Source: CAVQWT01 sp963810815 (GTDB lineage: Bacteria; Pseudomonadota; Gammaproteobacteria; Burkholderiales; Casimicrobiaceae). Taken from it: DNA of 64,000 nt. Below the pieces are notes generated by a model, which worked only from the letters and a program-made list of their open reading frames with translations, did no database searches and was not told the origin of the DNA. The stretch spans positions 72,094 through 136,093 of the forward strand of contig CAWEPB010000009.1 in the NCBI GenBank assembly GCA_963810815.1, in the 5' to 3' direction. The position numbers were made by a program, and so were the translations under genes. Below are positions 33,682-42,798 of this stretch, in pieces (position 1 is the first letter of the stretch; every line of letters starts with the position of its first letter).

Positions 33682-34742
33682 ACCGGACGCGCATCGCCGT
33701 TGCCGGCGCGGGCACCATCGGCGTCGAGCACATGGCGCTGGCGCGAGGGAGCGCGACCTGCACGCTGTGCGCCGTCGTCGATCCCGCGCCCGCCGCGCGG
33801 GACCTGGCCGCGCGCGCCGGGGTGCCGCTGTACCCGACGCTCGACGCGCTGTTCGCCGGCACGGCGGTCGACGGCGTGGTGGTGGCCACGCCGAACCGGT
33901 TCCACGTCGAGCACGCGCTGCGGTGCATCGAGAGGGGCCTTCCCGTGCTGCTGGAAAAGCCGGTTGCCGCGACGGTGGCCGAGGCCGAGCGGCTCGCCGG
34001 GATCGTCGAATCGATGGGCGCCCGGGTGCTGGTCGGGCACCACCGCGCGCACAGCCCGATCATGGCGCGGGCGAAGGCGGTGATCGACCAGGGGCGGCTC
34101 GGCCGGATCGTTGCGGTCACCGGCAGCGCGCTGTTCTTCAAGCCCGACCACTACTTCGACGACGGGCCCTGGCGCCGCGAGCCTGGCGGTGGCCCGATAC
34201 TCATCAACATGATCCACGAGGTCCACAACCTGCGCATGCTGTGCGGCGAAATCGTCGCGGTGCAGGCGTTCGCATCGCACGCAGTGCGCGGCTTCCCGGT
34301 CGAGGATACCGTGGCGATCAACCTGCGCTTCGCCAGCGGCGCGCTCGGCACGTTCATGCTCTCGGACACAGCCGCCTGCGCCCGCAGTTGGGAGCAGACC
34401 TCGCAGGAGAACAAGGCCTACTCGACCTGCGCCGACGAGGACTGCTACGTCGTCGCCGGCACGTTCGGCTCGCTTTCGGTGCCGACGATGCGGATCAAGT
34501 CGTATGCGAAGGCGGAGGACCGGTCGTGGTGGAAGCCCTTCGTGGCCGGAGTCGTCGACATGGTCCGCGCGGATCCGCTTGCCCTCCAGATGGAGCACTT
34601 CGGCGCCGTGATCCGCGGCGAGGCCCGGCCCCTCGTGACCGTGAGAGACGGCCTCGCCAACCTGCGCGTCACCGAGGCGATCGTCGATGCGGCGCGGACC
34701 GGCCTCGTCGTCGATACCTGCCCCAAGGATCAGGACGGTTGA
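33678..34742 (+). CDS. Gfo/Idh/MocA-family NAD(P) oxidoreductase
   Basis: 354 residues. The Rossmann motif is VAGAGTIG (residues 8-15), followed by GVVVATPNRFHVEHALRCIERGLPVLLEKP with the catalytic-site Lys at EKP 93-95. The second-half MIHEVHNLRML carries the substrate His. The family oxidises hydroxyls of sugars and cyclitols (for example inositol dehydrogenase). It is coupled to the SDR remnant upstream and followed 174 bases later by the second AroD homologue, which has its own promoter. Confidence 0.87.
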   Translation: MNRTRIAVAGAGTIGVEHMALARGSATCTLCAVVDPAPAARDLAARAGVPLYPTLDALFAGTAVDGVVVATPNRFHVEHALRCIERGLPVLLEKPVAATVAEAERLAGIVESMGARVLVGHHRAHSPIMARAKAVIDQGRLGRIVAVTGSALFFKPDHYFDDGPWRREPGGGPILINMIHEVHNLRMLCGEIVAVQAFASHAVRGFPVEDTVAINLRFASGALGTFMLSDTAACARSWEQTSQENKAYSTCADEDCYVVAGTFGSLSVPTMRIKSYAKAEDRSWWKPFVAGVVDMVRADPLALQMEHFGAVIRGEARPLVTVRDGLANLRVTEAIVDAARTGLVVDTCPKDQDG

Positions 34743-34887
34743 TTGGCCGGGACAACCCGACACCCTCTCGGCGGTCGGCTATCGACCGGGCGGGTTCGAC
34801 GTCACGGTCCCCGACCGAGCGCCATACGCCGAGGAGACGGCTGTGCGGGTGAACAATTGCTGACCGACAGCGCTGCCACCGCAGTGC

Positions 34888-34893
34888 GATAAT
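34888..34893 (+). promoter_or_regulatory. Candidate -10 box for the second AroD homologue
   Basis: GATAAT, with a weak CGACAG 17 bases upstream. The start codon lies 24 bases downstream behind GGAGACGGACA. Confidence 0.35.
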
Positions 34894-34916
34894 CGAAACT
34901 TCGACGGAGACGGACA

Positions 34917-35696
34917 ATGAGTACGACCAAGGTCATCGACATCCGGGGGCGCAGGCTCGGCGGCGGGACGCCGCTGATCTGCTCTCCGCTCGTGGGCAGG
35001 ACGCGGGAGCGCCTGCTCGCCGAGGCGGCGAACGTGGTTGCCAGGCAGCCCGACGTCATCGAATGGCGGGTCGACTACTTCGGCGCGATCGGCGACACGG
35101 CCGCGGTGCTCGACACCGGGCGCGCGCTGCGCGCCGCGGTCGGCGACGCGCCGATCATCTTCACCCGCCGGTCGGTCCGGGAAGGCGGCGAGCCCATCGC
35201 GATCGGCGACGAGGAAGTCGTCGCCCTCTACGACGCGGTCGGCGCGAGCGGGCTGGTCGATTTCCTCGACTTCGAGATGGGCAACGACGGCGAGCAGGTC
35301 CGGCGCGTGCGCGACGGCGCGCGCAGGCACGGCACGCGCGTCATCCTCTCGTACCACAACTTCGAATCCACCCCGGAGACCGACTTCCTGGTCCAGCGGT
35401 TCGCGGAGGCGGAACAGCTCGGCGCCGACGTCGCGAAGGTCGCCGTGATGCCGCGCGACCGCGACGACGTGCTGGCGCTGCTCGCGGCGACGTCGCGGGC
35501 GGAAGCCGGGGCGCGCATTCCGCTGATCAGCATGTCGATGGGGCCGCTCGGCGCGGTGACGCGGATGGTCGGCGGCGTGTTCGGCTCGGCGCTCAGCTTC
35601 GCCGTGGGTGAAGGCAGTTCCGCGCCGGGGCAGATGCCGATCGCCGATCTCAAGACCGTCTACGCCATCATCGGCCGCGCCCGCGGCGGAAGCTGA
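34917..35696 (+). CDS. aroD: Type I 3-dehydroquinate dehydratase (catalytic residues intact)
   Basis: 259-residue type I dehydroquinase converting 3-dehydroquinate to 3-dehydroshikimate. The Schiff-base Lys is K174 (GADVAKVAVMP); the His is in ILSYHN; the rest of the pocket (IEWRVDYF, REGGE, TRMVGG, SSAPGQMP) is present. It is closely similar to the homologue at 22.7 kb, which lacks the Lys. GGAGA lies upstream. It may serve catabolism (quinate) rather than biosynthesis, as many betaproteobacteria use a type II enzyme for the latter. Confidence 0.9.
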   Translation: MSTTKVIDIRGRRLGGGTPLICSPLVGRTRERLLAEAANVVARQPDVIEWRVDYFGAIGDTAAVLDTGRALRAAVGDAPIIFTRRSVREGGEPIAIGDEEVVALYDAVGASGLVDFLDFEMGNDGEQVRRVRDGARRHGTRVILSYHNFESTPETDFLVQRFAEAEQLGADVAKVAVMPRDRDDVLALLAATSRAEAGARIPLISMSMGPLGAVTRMVGGVFGSALSFAVGEGSSAPGQMPIADLKTVYAIIGRARGGS

Positions 35697-35707
35697 CGGC
35701 CACCGGC

Positions 35708-35713
35708 TATAAT
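35708..35713 (+). promoter_or_regulatory. -10 box for the RNB nuclease gene
   Basis: Perfect TATAAT in CGGCTATAATCC, 49 bases before the start codon and right after the aroD stop. It probably starts the RNB-tonB-aroE-mtgA transcript. Confidence 0.5.
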
Positions 35714-35762
35714 CCGGGCCCAAGCGGCGTGCGAGCGGCCGCGCCCGCCCCGGTTCCCTCCC

Positions 35763-37613
35763 ATGCACGTCTTTTTCGAGGACGACGGCCAGCTCAAGGC
35801 CGGCACCGTCCTTGCCGACAACGACACCTCGCTGCAGGTAGAAGCCGCGTCCGGCAAGCGCCTGAAGATCAAGGCCGGCGCGGTGCTGCTGCGCTTCACC
35901 GCGCCGGCCCCGACGGCGCTCGTCGCCGAGGCGCAGCAGCTCGCCAGCGGGCTCGACCCCGACTTTCTTTGGGAGGTTTCCGGCGCCGACGAGTTCGGCT
36001 TCGACGACCTCGCCCGCGAGTACTACGGCCACGCGCCGGCGCCGACCGAGGCGGCGGCGGTGGCGATCGCGCTCGCCGCGGTGCCGATGTACTTCTACAA
36101 GCGCGGCAAGGGCCGGTACCGCAAGGCCCCGCCCGACGCGCTGAAGGCGGCGCTGGCGTCGGTCGAGCGCCGGAAGCGCGAGGCGGAGCAGGTCGACCGG
36201 TGGGTCGCGGAACTGGCCGAGGGCCGACTGCCCGAGGCGCTGCAGGCGAAGACCGTGGCGCTGCTGCACCGGCCGGACAAGCAGTCGCTGGAATGGAAGG
36301 CGCTGGCCGCCGCCTGCGAGGCGCAGCAGACGAATCCGCTGGCGCTGCTCGCCGCCTGCGGCGCGATACCTTCGACGCACGAGTACCACTTCGACGCGTT
36401 CCTGACGCAGGCGTTTCCGCGCGGGACGGGGTTTGCCGCGTGGACCGTGCCGCCGTCGCCGCCCGAGCTGCCGCTGCACGGCGTGCGCGCGTTCTCGATC
36501 GACGATGCCAGCACCACCGAGATCGACGACGCGTTCTCGGTGCGCGAGCTTCCCGGCGGCAACTGGGAACTCGGCATCCACATCGCGTGCCCGGCGCTCG
36601 CGGTCGCCCCCGGCAGCACGCTCGACGCCATCGCGCGCGAGCGGCTGTCGACCGTCTACATGCCGGGACGCAAGATCACGATGCTGCCCGACCCGGTCGT
36701 CGCGGCGTTCACGCTGGCCGAGGGCACGACGCCGCCGGTGCTGTCGCTGGTCGCCGAGGTCTCGCCCGACGGCGAGGTGCTGCGCCACGAAACGCGCGTC
36801 CAGCGCGTGCCGGTGGCGGCGAACCTGCGCCTCGACGCGATCGGCGAGGACTTCGCCAGCGACCTGCCGTCGCCGTCCGACCCGCCGTGGACGCCCGAAC
36901 TGCGCGTGCTCTGGCGCGTCGCGCAGCGGCTGTTCGCCGCGCGCGGCAAGAACGACATCCAGCGCGTCGACTACAGCTTCGACGTCGACTGGACGGTGCC
37001 CGGCTGGGGCGGCGAGCCGGGACGCGTCGCGATCGTGCCGCGGCCGCGCGGCAGTCCGCTCGACAAGCTCGTCGCCGAGCTGATGATCTTCGTCAACAGC
37101 ACCTGGGGCCGGCGGCTCGCCGATGCGCAGGTGGCGGGGCTGTACCGGACGCAGTCGGCGGGCAAGGTCAAGATGAGCACGCGGCCGGGCGAGCATCAGG
37201 GGCTGGGTGTCGCCCACTACCTGTGGGCAAGCTCCCCGCTGCGCCGCTACAGCGACCTGGTCAACCAGCGGCAGCTGGTCGCCGTCGTCACCGGCGAGAA
37301 GCCGCCGTACGCCGACAACGACGCCGACCTGTTCGCCGCGCTGGCCGACTTCGAGGCGACCTACGCGCAGTACGCCGAGTTCCAGGACCGGATGGAGCAC
37401 TACTGGTGCCTGCGCTGGCTGCTGCAGGAGGGCGTCACCGAGACGGTGGCCACGGTGATCCGGGACAACCTCGTCCGCTTCGACCGGCTGCCGCTGGTGC
37501 TGCGCCTCGCCGACCTGCCGGCGCTGGCACCCGACAGCGGCGTGCGCGTCGGCATCGTCCGCGTCGACCTGCTCGCCGCGACGCTCGAGTGCCGCTACGC
37601 CGGTCCGGCGTGA
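35763..37613 (+). CDS. RNase II/R-family (RNB-domain) exoribonuclease
   Basis: 616 residues. The RNB catalytic signature SIDDASTTEIDDAFSV holds the Mg-binding Asp cluster, followed by HIACPALAVAPGS, MPGRKITMLPD and the C-terminal HYLWASSPLRRYSDLVNQRQL. It lacks a long C-terminal basic tail, so it is the shorter RNase-II-like type common in betaproteobacteria before tonB and aroE. It acts 3' to 5' on RNA in the cytosol. Confidence 0.88.
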   Translation: MHVFFEDDGQLKAGTVLADNDTSLQVEAASGKRLKIKAGAVLLRFTAPAPTALVAEAQQLASGLDPDFLWEVSGADEFGFDDLAREYYGHAPAPTEAAAVAIALAAVPMYFYKRGKGRYRKAPPDALKAALASVERRKREAEQVDRWVAELAEGRLPEALQAKTVALLHRPDKQSLEWKALAAACEAQQTNPLALLAACGAIPSTHEYHFDAFLTQAFPRGTGFAAWTVPPSPPELPLHGVRAFSIDDASTTEIDDAFSVRELPGGNWELGIHIACPALAVAPGSTLDAIARERLSTVYMPGRKITMLPDPVVAAFTLAEGTTPPVLSLVAEVSPDGEVLRHETRVQRVPVAANLRLDAIGEDFASDLPSPSDPPWTPELRVLWRVAQRLFAARGKNDIQRVDYSFDVDWTVPGWGGEPGRVAIVPRPRGSPLDKLVAELMIFVNSTWGRRLADAQVAGLYRTQSAGKVKMSTRPGEHQGLGVAHYLWASSPLRRYSDLVNQRQLVAVVTGEKPPYADNDADLFAALADFEATYAQYAEFQDRMEHYWCLRWLLQEGVTETVATVIRDNLVRFDRLPLVLRLADLPALAPDSGVRVGIVRVDLLAATLECRYAGPA

Positions 37614-37727
37614 CCGCGGCGGACGGTACCGCGTCGACCTGCCCGCGGCGAGGGCGAACCGGCGCGATCGCCCGGGCGTCCGGCCCGGCGCGAAGCCGCC
37701 CCCGCGGCGCCCGCGGGGGCGGCTACA

Positions 37728-39035
37728 ATGACGTTGGCATCACGCCGAATCGCGCCCCGAACCCCCTTGCCGCGCCAACCCGCACCGCCGAAAGTGAAGC
37801 CGTCACCGCCCCCCGCGGAGGCCGCGGCTGCGCCGGCGCCGGCGCGCGTCGCCGGGAAGCGGGCTCCTGCAGCGGCCCCGGCCGCCGCCAAGCCGGCGGC
37901 GCGCTCGACCGCGGCCGCGGCGAAGCCGGCGGCGCCTACGCCCTCGACTGCGGCGAAGCCGGCTTCGCCTGCGTCCCCCACTCCGACGCGGAAGTCCCCG
38001 GCCAAGCGCACCCCGGCGGTCGCCGTGAGCGCCGGCGGCGCCGAATCGGGGGGCGCGGCGGTCAAGCCGGCAGCGCCCGCCGCGAGGCGCAAGCCCACGG
38101 CCGCGGCCGGAGCGACCACCGCGGCAGCCCCGGGCTTGGCCGCCGCCGGCAATCCGGTCTGGCTGCCGACGGGTCCGCGCGACGACCGGGCCGAGCGGAT
38201 GCTTTACTACGCGCTCGCGGTGTCGATCGCCCTCCACGCCGTCGTGCTGGCGATCAAGTTCCAGCCGTTCGACCTCAAGAAGATGCTGGATCGCGGCCCG
38301 CCGCTCGAGGTGGCGCTGGTCAACGCCAAGACCAAGGCGAAGCCGACCAAGGCCGACATCCTGGCGCAGGCCAACCTGGACGGCGGCGGCAACACCGACG
38401 CCGACCGGCGCGCGAAGTCGCCGCTGCCGGTGTTGCCGAAGGACAGCCCGAACAACGAGATCAGCGTCGCCACGAAGAAGGTGCAGGAACTCGAGCGGGC
38501 GACGCAGGAGCTGATGACGCGGCTGAAGAGCACGCCGACCGCGCCCGCGCAGCCGAAGCCCACCGAGGCGACCGATCCGTCGGAGCTGCCCTCGTCGACC
38601 GAGCTGATGCAGCGCACGCTCGAGGCGATGAAGCTCGAGGCGCAGATCGCGAAGGACATGGAGGCGTACCAGAAGCGGCCGAAGCGCCGCTTCGTCGGGG
38701 CGCGCGCCGAGGAGTACCGCTTCGCGCGCTACGTCGAGGACTGGCGGCTCAAGATCGAGCGCGTCGGCAACCTCAACTACCCGGAAGCCGCGCGGCAGCT
38801 GAAGCTCTACGGCAACCTGCTGATCACCGTCTCGATCAAGTCGGACGGCAGCCTCGAGGCGGTCGAGATCGATCGCTCGTCCGGCCACCGGGTGCTGGAC
38901 GCCGCCGCGGTGAAGATCGTCGAGATGTCGGCGCCGTTCGCGGCGTTCCCGCCGGACATCCGGCGCGACACCGACATCCTGCACATCACGCGCACCTGGA
39001 CCTTCACCAAGGGCGACGAACTCGTGTCCCAGTGA
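37728..39035 (+). CDS. tonB: TonB-family energy transducer with long Ala/Pro/Lys-rich N terminus
   Basis: 435 residues. Residues 1-145 are Ala/Pro/Lys low-complexity. A single membrane helix (MLYYALAVSIALHAVVLAIKF) begins at about residue 158, then a periplasmic linker, and a TonB C-terminal domain (NLNYPEAARQLKLYGNLLITVSIKSDGSLEAVEIDRSSGHRVLDAAAVKIV). It couples the proton motive force to outer-membrane receptors. The assigned ATG sits inside a -10-like TACAAT, so translation may begin further down (TTG 37734), or at ATG 38199, giving a normal-size TonB. Confidence 0.82.
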   Translation: MTLASRRIAPRTPLPRQPAPPKVKPSPPPAEAAAAPAPARVAGKRAPAAAPAAAKPAARSTAAAAKPAAPTPSTAAKPASPASPTPTRKSPAKRTPAVAVSAGGAESGGAAVKPAAPAARRKPTAAAGATTAAAPGLAAAGNPVWLPTGPRDDRAERMLYYALAVSIALHAVVLAIKFQPFDLKKMLDRGPPLEVALVNAKTKAKPTKADILAQANLDGGGNTDADRRAKSPLPVLPKDSPNNEISVATKKVQELERATQELMTRLKSTPTAPAQPKPTEATDPSELPSSTELMQRTLEAMKLEAQIAKDMEAYQKRPKRRFVGARAEEYRFARYVEDWRLKIERVGNLNYPEAARQLKLYGNLLITVSIKSDGSLEAVEIDRSSGHRVLDAAAVKIVEMSAPFAAFPPDIRRDTDILHITRTWTFTKGDELVSQ

Positions 39036-39045
39036 CCGCACCGAC

Positions 39046-39879
39046 ATGACCGATCGCTACGCCGTCGTCGGCAACCCCGTCGCGCATTCGAAGTCGCCGC
39101 AGATCCACGCGGCCTTCGCCCAGGCCACCGGCCAGGACATGAGCTACGAGCGCCTGCTCGCGCCGCTGGGCGACTTCGACGCGACCGTCGACGCGTTCGC
39201 CCGCGCGGGCGGCCGCGGCCTCAACGTGACGGTGCCGTTCAAGCTCGAGGCGTTCGCCCTCGCCAGCGCGCATTCCGCCCGCGCCGGCGCCGCCGGCGCC
39301 GTCAACACGCTGGCCCGCCGGGGCGACGGCTGGTTCGGCGACAACACCGACGGCGCCGGCGTCGTGCGCGACCTCACCGTCAACCTCGGCGTGGACATCT
39401 CGGGCCGCGACGTGCTGGTGCTGGGCGCCGGCGGCGCGACGCGCGGCATCCTCGATCCGCTGCTCGCGCAGCACCCGCGCTCGCTGGTCGTCAGCAACCG
39501 GACGCCGGAAAAGGCGGTCGAGCTCGCGCGCCGGTTCGCCGCCGACGGGCCGGTCAGCGCCGCGGCGACCGACGCGCTGGCCGGACGGCGCTTCGACCTG
39601 GTGATCAACTCGACCAGCGCGAGCCTCGGCGCCGGGGTCGACGCCCCGTGGCCGTGGCCCGCGACGGTGTTCGCGCCCGGCGCGCTGGCCTACGACCTCG
39701 TCTACGCCGACGTGCCGACGCGCTTCCTCCAGTGGGCGAAGGCCTCCGGCGCCGCGCTCGCCGTCGACGGCCTGGGCATGCTGATCGAGCAGGCGGCCGA
39801 GAGCTTCCTGCTGTGGCGCGGCATCCGGCCCGACACGGCGCCGGTGTTCGCGCTGCTGCGCCCGGGCGCGGCGCGCTGA
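39046..39879 (+). CDS. aroE: Shikimate dehydrogenase
   Basis: 277-residue biosynthetic AroE, reducing 3-dehydroshikimate with NADPH. Signature residues are all present: AHSKSP (both carboxylate-binding Ser), NVTVPFK (catalytic Lys), AVNTL, GDNTDG (catalytic Asp) and GAGGATRG. It lies 10 bases after tonB and 19 before mtgA, a gene order typical of betaproteobacteria. Confidence 0.96.
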   Translation: MTDRYAVVGNPVAHSKSPQIHAAFAQATGQDMSYERLLAPLGDFDATVDAFARAGGRGLNVTVPFKLEAFALASAHSARAGAAGAVNTLARRGDGWFGDNTDGAGVVRDLTVNLGVDISGRDVLVLGAGGATRGILDPLLAQHPRSLVVSNRTPEKAVELARRFAADGPVSAAATDALAGRRFDLVINSTSASLGAGVDAPWPWPATVFAPGALAYDLVYADVPTRFLQWAKASGAALAVDGLGMLIEQAAESFLLWRGIRPDTAPVFALLRPGAAR

Positions 39880-39898
39880 CCGCGCGCGGTCGCGGCAC

Positions 39899-40630
39899 AT
39901 GGCCAGGAGCGGACGCATGACCTCGCGCGGTCGGGTCCCGACGGCGATGCGCATCGTCGGCTGGGCGCTGGCGGCGGTCGCCGTCGTCGTGCTGGCCTGG
40001 TTCGCCTGGGTCGGCGGCCACATCCTGTGGTGGCGCTGGAATCCGCCGGTCGAGACCGCGTTCATGGCGCAGCGCCTCGAGGAACTGCGGGCGAAGGATC
40101 CGAAGGCGAAGCTGCGCTACACCTGGGTGCCCTACGACCGGATCTCGCCGCACCTGAAGCGGGCGATGATCGCCGCCGAGGACGCCAAGTTCGTCGACCA
40201 CGACGGCTTCGATTGGGACGGCATCCGGAAGGCGATGGAAAAGAACGAGCGACGCGGCCGCGTCGTCGCCGGCGGCTCGACCATCTCGCAGCAGCTCGCC
40301 AAGAACCTGTTCCTGTCGCCGGCCAAGACGTACACCCGCAAGGTGCAGGAGGCGGCGATCACGCTGATGCTCGAGGTGCTGCTGCCCAAGCAGCGCATCT
40401 TCGAGCTCTACCTCAACGTCATCGAGTGGGGCAGCGGCGTGTTCGGCGCGGAGGCGGCGGCGCAGCGCCACTTCGGCGTCTCGGCCGCGCGCCTCGGGCC
40501 CGAACAGGCGGCGCGCCTCGCGGCGATGGTGCCCAGCCCGCGCGTGTTCGAGCGCAATCCCGGCTCGTCGTACCTCGCCAACCGCACCGCGACGATCCTG
40601 GCGCGGATGCCGTCGGCGGAGCTGCCGTAG
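39899..40630 (+). CDS. mtgA: Monofunctional peptidoglycan glycosyltransferase
   Basis: 243 residues: one N-terminal membrane anchor (MRIVGWALAAVAVVVLAWFAWV), then the GT51 domain with catalytic Glu in MIAAEDAKFVDHDGFDW and the GGSTISQQLAKNLFL, RKVQEAAITLMLE and YLNVIEWG blocks. It polymerises lipid II glycan strands. ATG 39917 is an alternative start. It ends the tonB-aroE-mtgA string. Confidence 0.95.
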   Translation: MARSGRMTSRGRVPTAMRIVGWALAAVAVVVLAWFAWVGGHILWWRWNPPVETAFMAQRLEELRAKDPKAKLRYTWVPYDRISPHLKRAMIAAEDAKFVDHDGFDWDGIRKAMEKNERRGRVVAGGSTISQQLAKNLFLSPAKTYTRKVQEAAITLMLEVLLPKQRIFELYLNVIEWGSGVFGAEAAAQRHFGVSAARLGPEQAARLAAMVPSPRVFERNPGSSYLANRTATILARMPSAELP

Positions 40631-40722
40631 CGCCGCCGGTGGCGACCGCCGGCGCCGGCGCGTAGAATCCGCGCAGTTCCCGGTTTCCTTCGGCCACTTC
40701 CCCCCTTGAGCGCGACCGTCCC

Positions 40723-42198
40723 ATGTCCGAGATCAGCGAAGCCCCGCCGCTGGGCCGGTCCGACGCGCAGGCCAGCGTCCAGGACACGCTCGCCGAGGTA
40801 ACGACACTGCTGCGCAAGCACCGGCTGATCGAAGGCCTGGTGCACGAGCAGATGGAGCACGGTCCCGGCGCCGACCGCCAGGACCTCGTCGACAGCCTCG
40901 TCTACCGGCAGAACAAGACCGAGCTGACGCGCAAGCTCGACCGGCTGCATCCGGCCGACATCGCCTACATCCTGGAAGCGCTGCCGCTCGACGAGCGGCT
41001 GTACATCTGGGACCTGGTCAAGGCCGACCGCGACGGCGACATCCTGCTCGAGGTGTCCGACGCGGTCCGCGAGTCGCTCATCTCCTCGATGGACACCGAG
41101 GAGCTGGTCGCGGCGACCGAGAACCTCGACGCCGAGGAGATCGCCGACCTCGCCCCCGACCTCCCGCAGGAGGTGATGGACGACGTCTTCTCGAGCCTGC
41201 CGGTCGAGGAGCGGGAGCAGCTGCGCGCGGCGATGTCCTTCGACGAGGACATGGTCGGCGCGCTGATGGATTTCGAGGACCTGCAGGTGCGGCCGGACGT
41301 CACGCTCGAGGTCGTGCTGCGCTACCTGCGCCGCTTCGACGAGCTGCCGAGCCAGACCGACCAGCTGTTCGTCGTCGACCGCGACGAGACGCTGCTCGGC
41401 GTGCTGCCGATCGGGAAGCTGATCGTCAACGACCCGGACGTGCTGGTCGAGAAGCTGATGCAGCCGCCGACGGTGACGCTGATGCAGCACGAGAAGGCCG
41501 ACGAGGCGGCGCACGCGTTCGAGCGCTACGACCTCGTCTCGGCGCCGGTCGTCGACACCAACGGCAAGCTCGTCGGCCGCGTCACCGTCGACGAGATCCT
41601 CGACTTCGTGCGCGAGCGCGGCCAGGAAGAGATGCTGGCGCAGGCCGGCCTGCGCGAGGAGGAGGACATCTTCGCGTCGGTGTGGAAGAGCTTCCAGAAC
41701 CGCTGGGCGTGGCTGGCGATCAACCTCGTGACCGCGTTCATCGCGTCGCGGGTGATCGGCGTGTTCGAGAACTCGATCGGGAAGCTGGTCGCGCTGGCGG
41801 CGCTGATGCCCATCGTCGCGGGCATCGGCGGCAACTCCGGCAACCAGACGATCACGATGATCGTCCGCGCGGCGGCGCTGGGGCAGGTGAGCCGCGAGCA
41901 CGCGAACAAGCTGATCCGCAAGGAGACGCAGGTCGCGCTGCTCAACGGCGTCATCTGGGGCGGCGTGATGGGCCTGGTGGCGATGCTGCTGTACAAGGAC
42001 GTGCCGCTGGGGCTGGTGATGGTGGCGGCGATGACGCTGAACCTGCTGCTGGCCGCGGTGATGGGCGTGCTGATCCCGATGACCATGCTCAAGTTCGGCC
42101 GCGACCCGGCGGTAGGCTCGTCGGTGCTGATCACCGCGGTCACCGATTCGGGCGGCTTTTTCATCTTCCTCGGCCTGGCGACGCTGTTCCTGGTCTGA
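40723..42198 (+). CDS. mgtE: Magnesium transporter MgtE
   Basis: 491 residues: N-terminal acidic superhelical domain (LDRLHPADIAYILEALPLDERL), two CBS domains (about residues 170-300, including RPDVTLEVVLRYLRR and DLVSAPVVDTNGKLVGRVT), then five membrane helices with the pore motif PIVAGIGGNSGNQT. Magnesium-gated channel of the inner membrane. A TAGAAT -10-like box lies at about 40663. Confidence 0.95.
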   Translation: MSEISEAPPLGRSDAQASVQDTLAEVTTLLRKHRLIEGLVHEQMEHGPGADRQDLVDSLVYRQNKTELTRKLDRLHPADIAYILEALPLDERLYIWDLVKADRDGDILLEVSDAVRESLISSMDTEELVAATENLDAEEIADLAPDLPQEVMDDVFSSLPVEEREQLRAAMSFDEDMVGALMDFEDLQVRPDVTLEVVLRYLRRFDELPSQTDQLFVVDRDETLLGVLPIGKLIVNDPDVLVEKLMQPPTVTLMQHEKADEAAHAFERYDLVSAPVVDTNGKLVGRVTVDEILDFVRERGQEEMLAQAGLREEEDIFASVWKSFQNRWAWLAINLVTAFIASRVIGVFENSIGKLVALAALMPIVAGIGGNSGNQTITMIVRAAALGQVSREHANKLIRKETQVALLNGVIWGGVMGLVAMLLYKDVPLGLVMVAAMTLNLLLAAVMGVLIPMTMLKFGRDPAVGSSVLITAVTDSGGFFIFLGLATLFLV

Positions 42199-42286
42199 CG
42201 CCGGCCGGTCGCCGGATATCCCGCCGGGCGGGGCCCGGCCTGGCGCCCCGCAGTACCATGCGGGTCCGGCCCACGGGGAAATAGAC

Positions 42287-42313
42287 GGGAATAAACGGCG
42301 CCGGGTCCTGTTA
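42287..42313 (+). promoter_or_regulatory. Candidate ECF-sigma promoter
   Basis: GGGAATAAAC at 42287-42296 and TGTTA at 42309-42313; core GGAAT to TGTTA spacing is 16 bases. The shape is that of ECF promoters, and the operon it precedes encodes an ECF sigma and anti-sigma, so autoregulation is likely. Confidence 0.45.
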
Positions 42314-42360
42314 GCGCCGGTATCCGCCTGCATCCCGCGGGCCAACCAGGGAGTCTTTCC

Positions 42361-42750
42361 ATGATCAGCGCCATGCGTCGCTTCGCCACCGTCCTCGCCG
42401 CTTTCGGCCTCGTCGTCCTCGCCACGCCGGCCGCGCTCGCCCAGGCCCCCGTCAAGGCCGAAGGCGGCGCGCTCACCAACACCGCCGGCATGACCCTCTA
42501 CACGTTCGACAAGGACGCGGCCGGCAGCGGCAAGAGCACCTGCAACGGCCCCTGCGCCGCCAACTGGCCGCCGCTGATGGCCGGCGCCGACGCCAAGCCC
42601 GCGGGCGACTACAGCATCATCACCCGCGACGACGGTGCGAAGCAGTGGGCGTACAAGGGCCTGCCGCTGTACCTGTGGGCCAAGGACGCGAAGCCCGGCG
42701 ACAAGACCGGCGACGGCTTCAACAACGTCTGGCACGTCGCCAAGCCCTGA
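42361..42750 (+). CDS. Secreted-repeat (PF03640/COG4315-type) exported protein
   Basis: 129 residues: signal peptide ending ALAQA, then two copies of the secreted-repeat motif (LTNTAGMTLYTFDKDAAGSGKSTCNGPCAANWPP and WAYKGLPLYLWAKDAKPGDKTGDG). A pair of Cys sits in CNGPC. Periplasmic or surface-exposed; biochemical role unknown. It stands at the head of the ECF operon and is probably its main output. Confidence 0.87.
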   Translation: MISAMRRFATVLAAFGLVVLATPAALAQAPVKAEGGALTNTAGMTLYTFDKDAAGSGKSTCNGPCAANWPPLMAGADAKPAGDYSIITRDDGAKQWAYKGLPLYLWAKDAKPGDKTGDGFNNVWHVAKP

Positions 42751-42798
42751 CCCCTCGCCCTCGGCCGCCACCGCCGCGCACCAACCGAATCGCCCGCC

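Noticed and set aside
34779..37400. 873-residue minus-strand open frame opposite aroD and the RNB nuclease
   Set aside because: It is an antisense shadow in G+C-rich DNA; it has no domain motifs and the plus-strand genes are clear.
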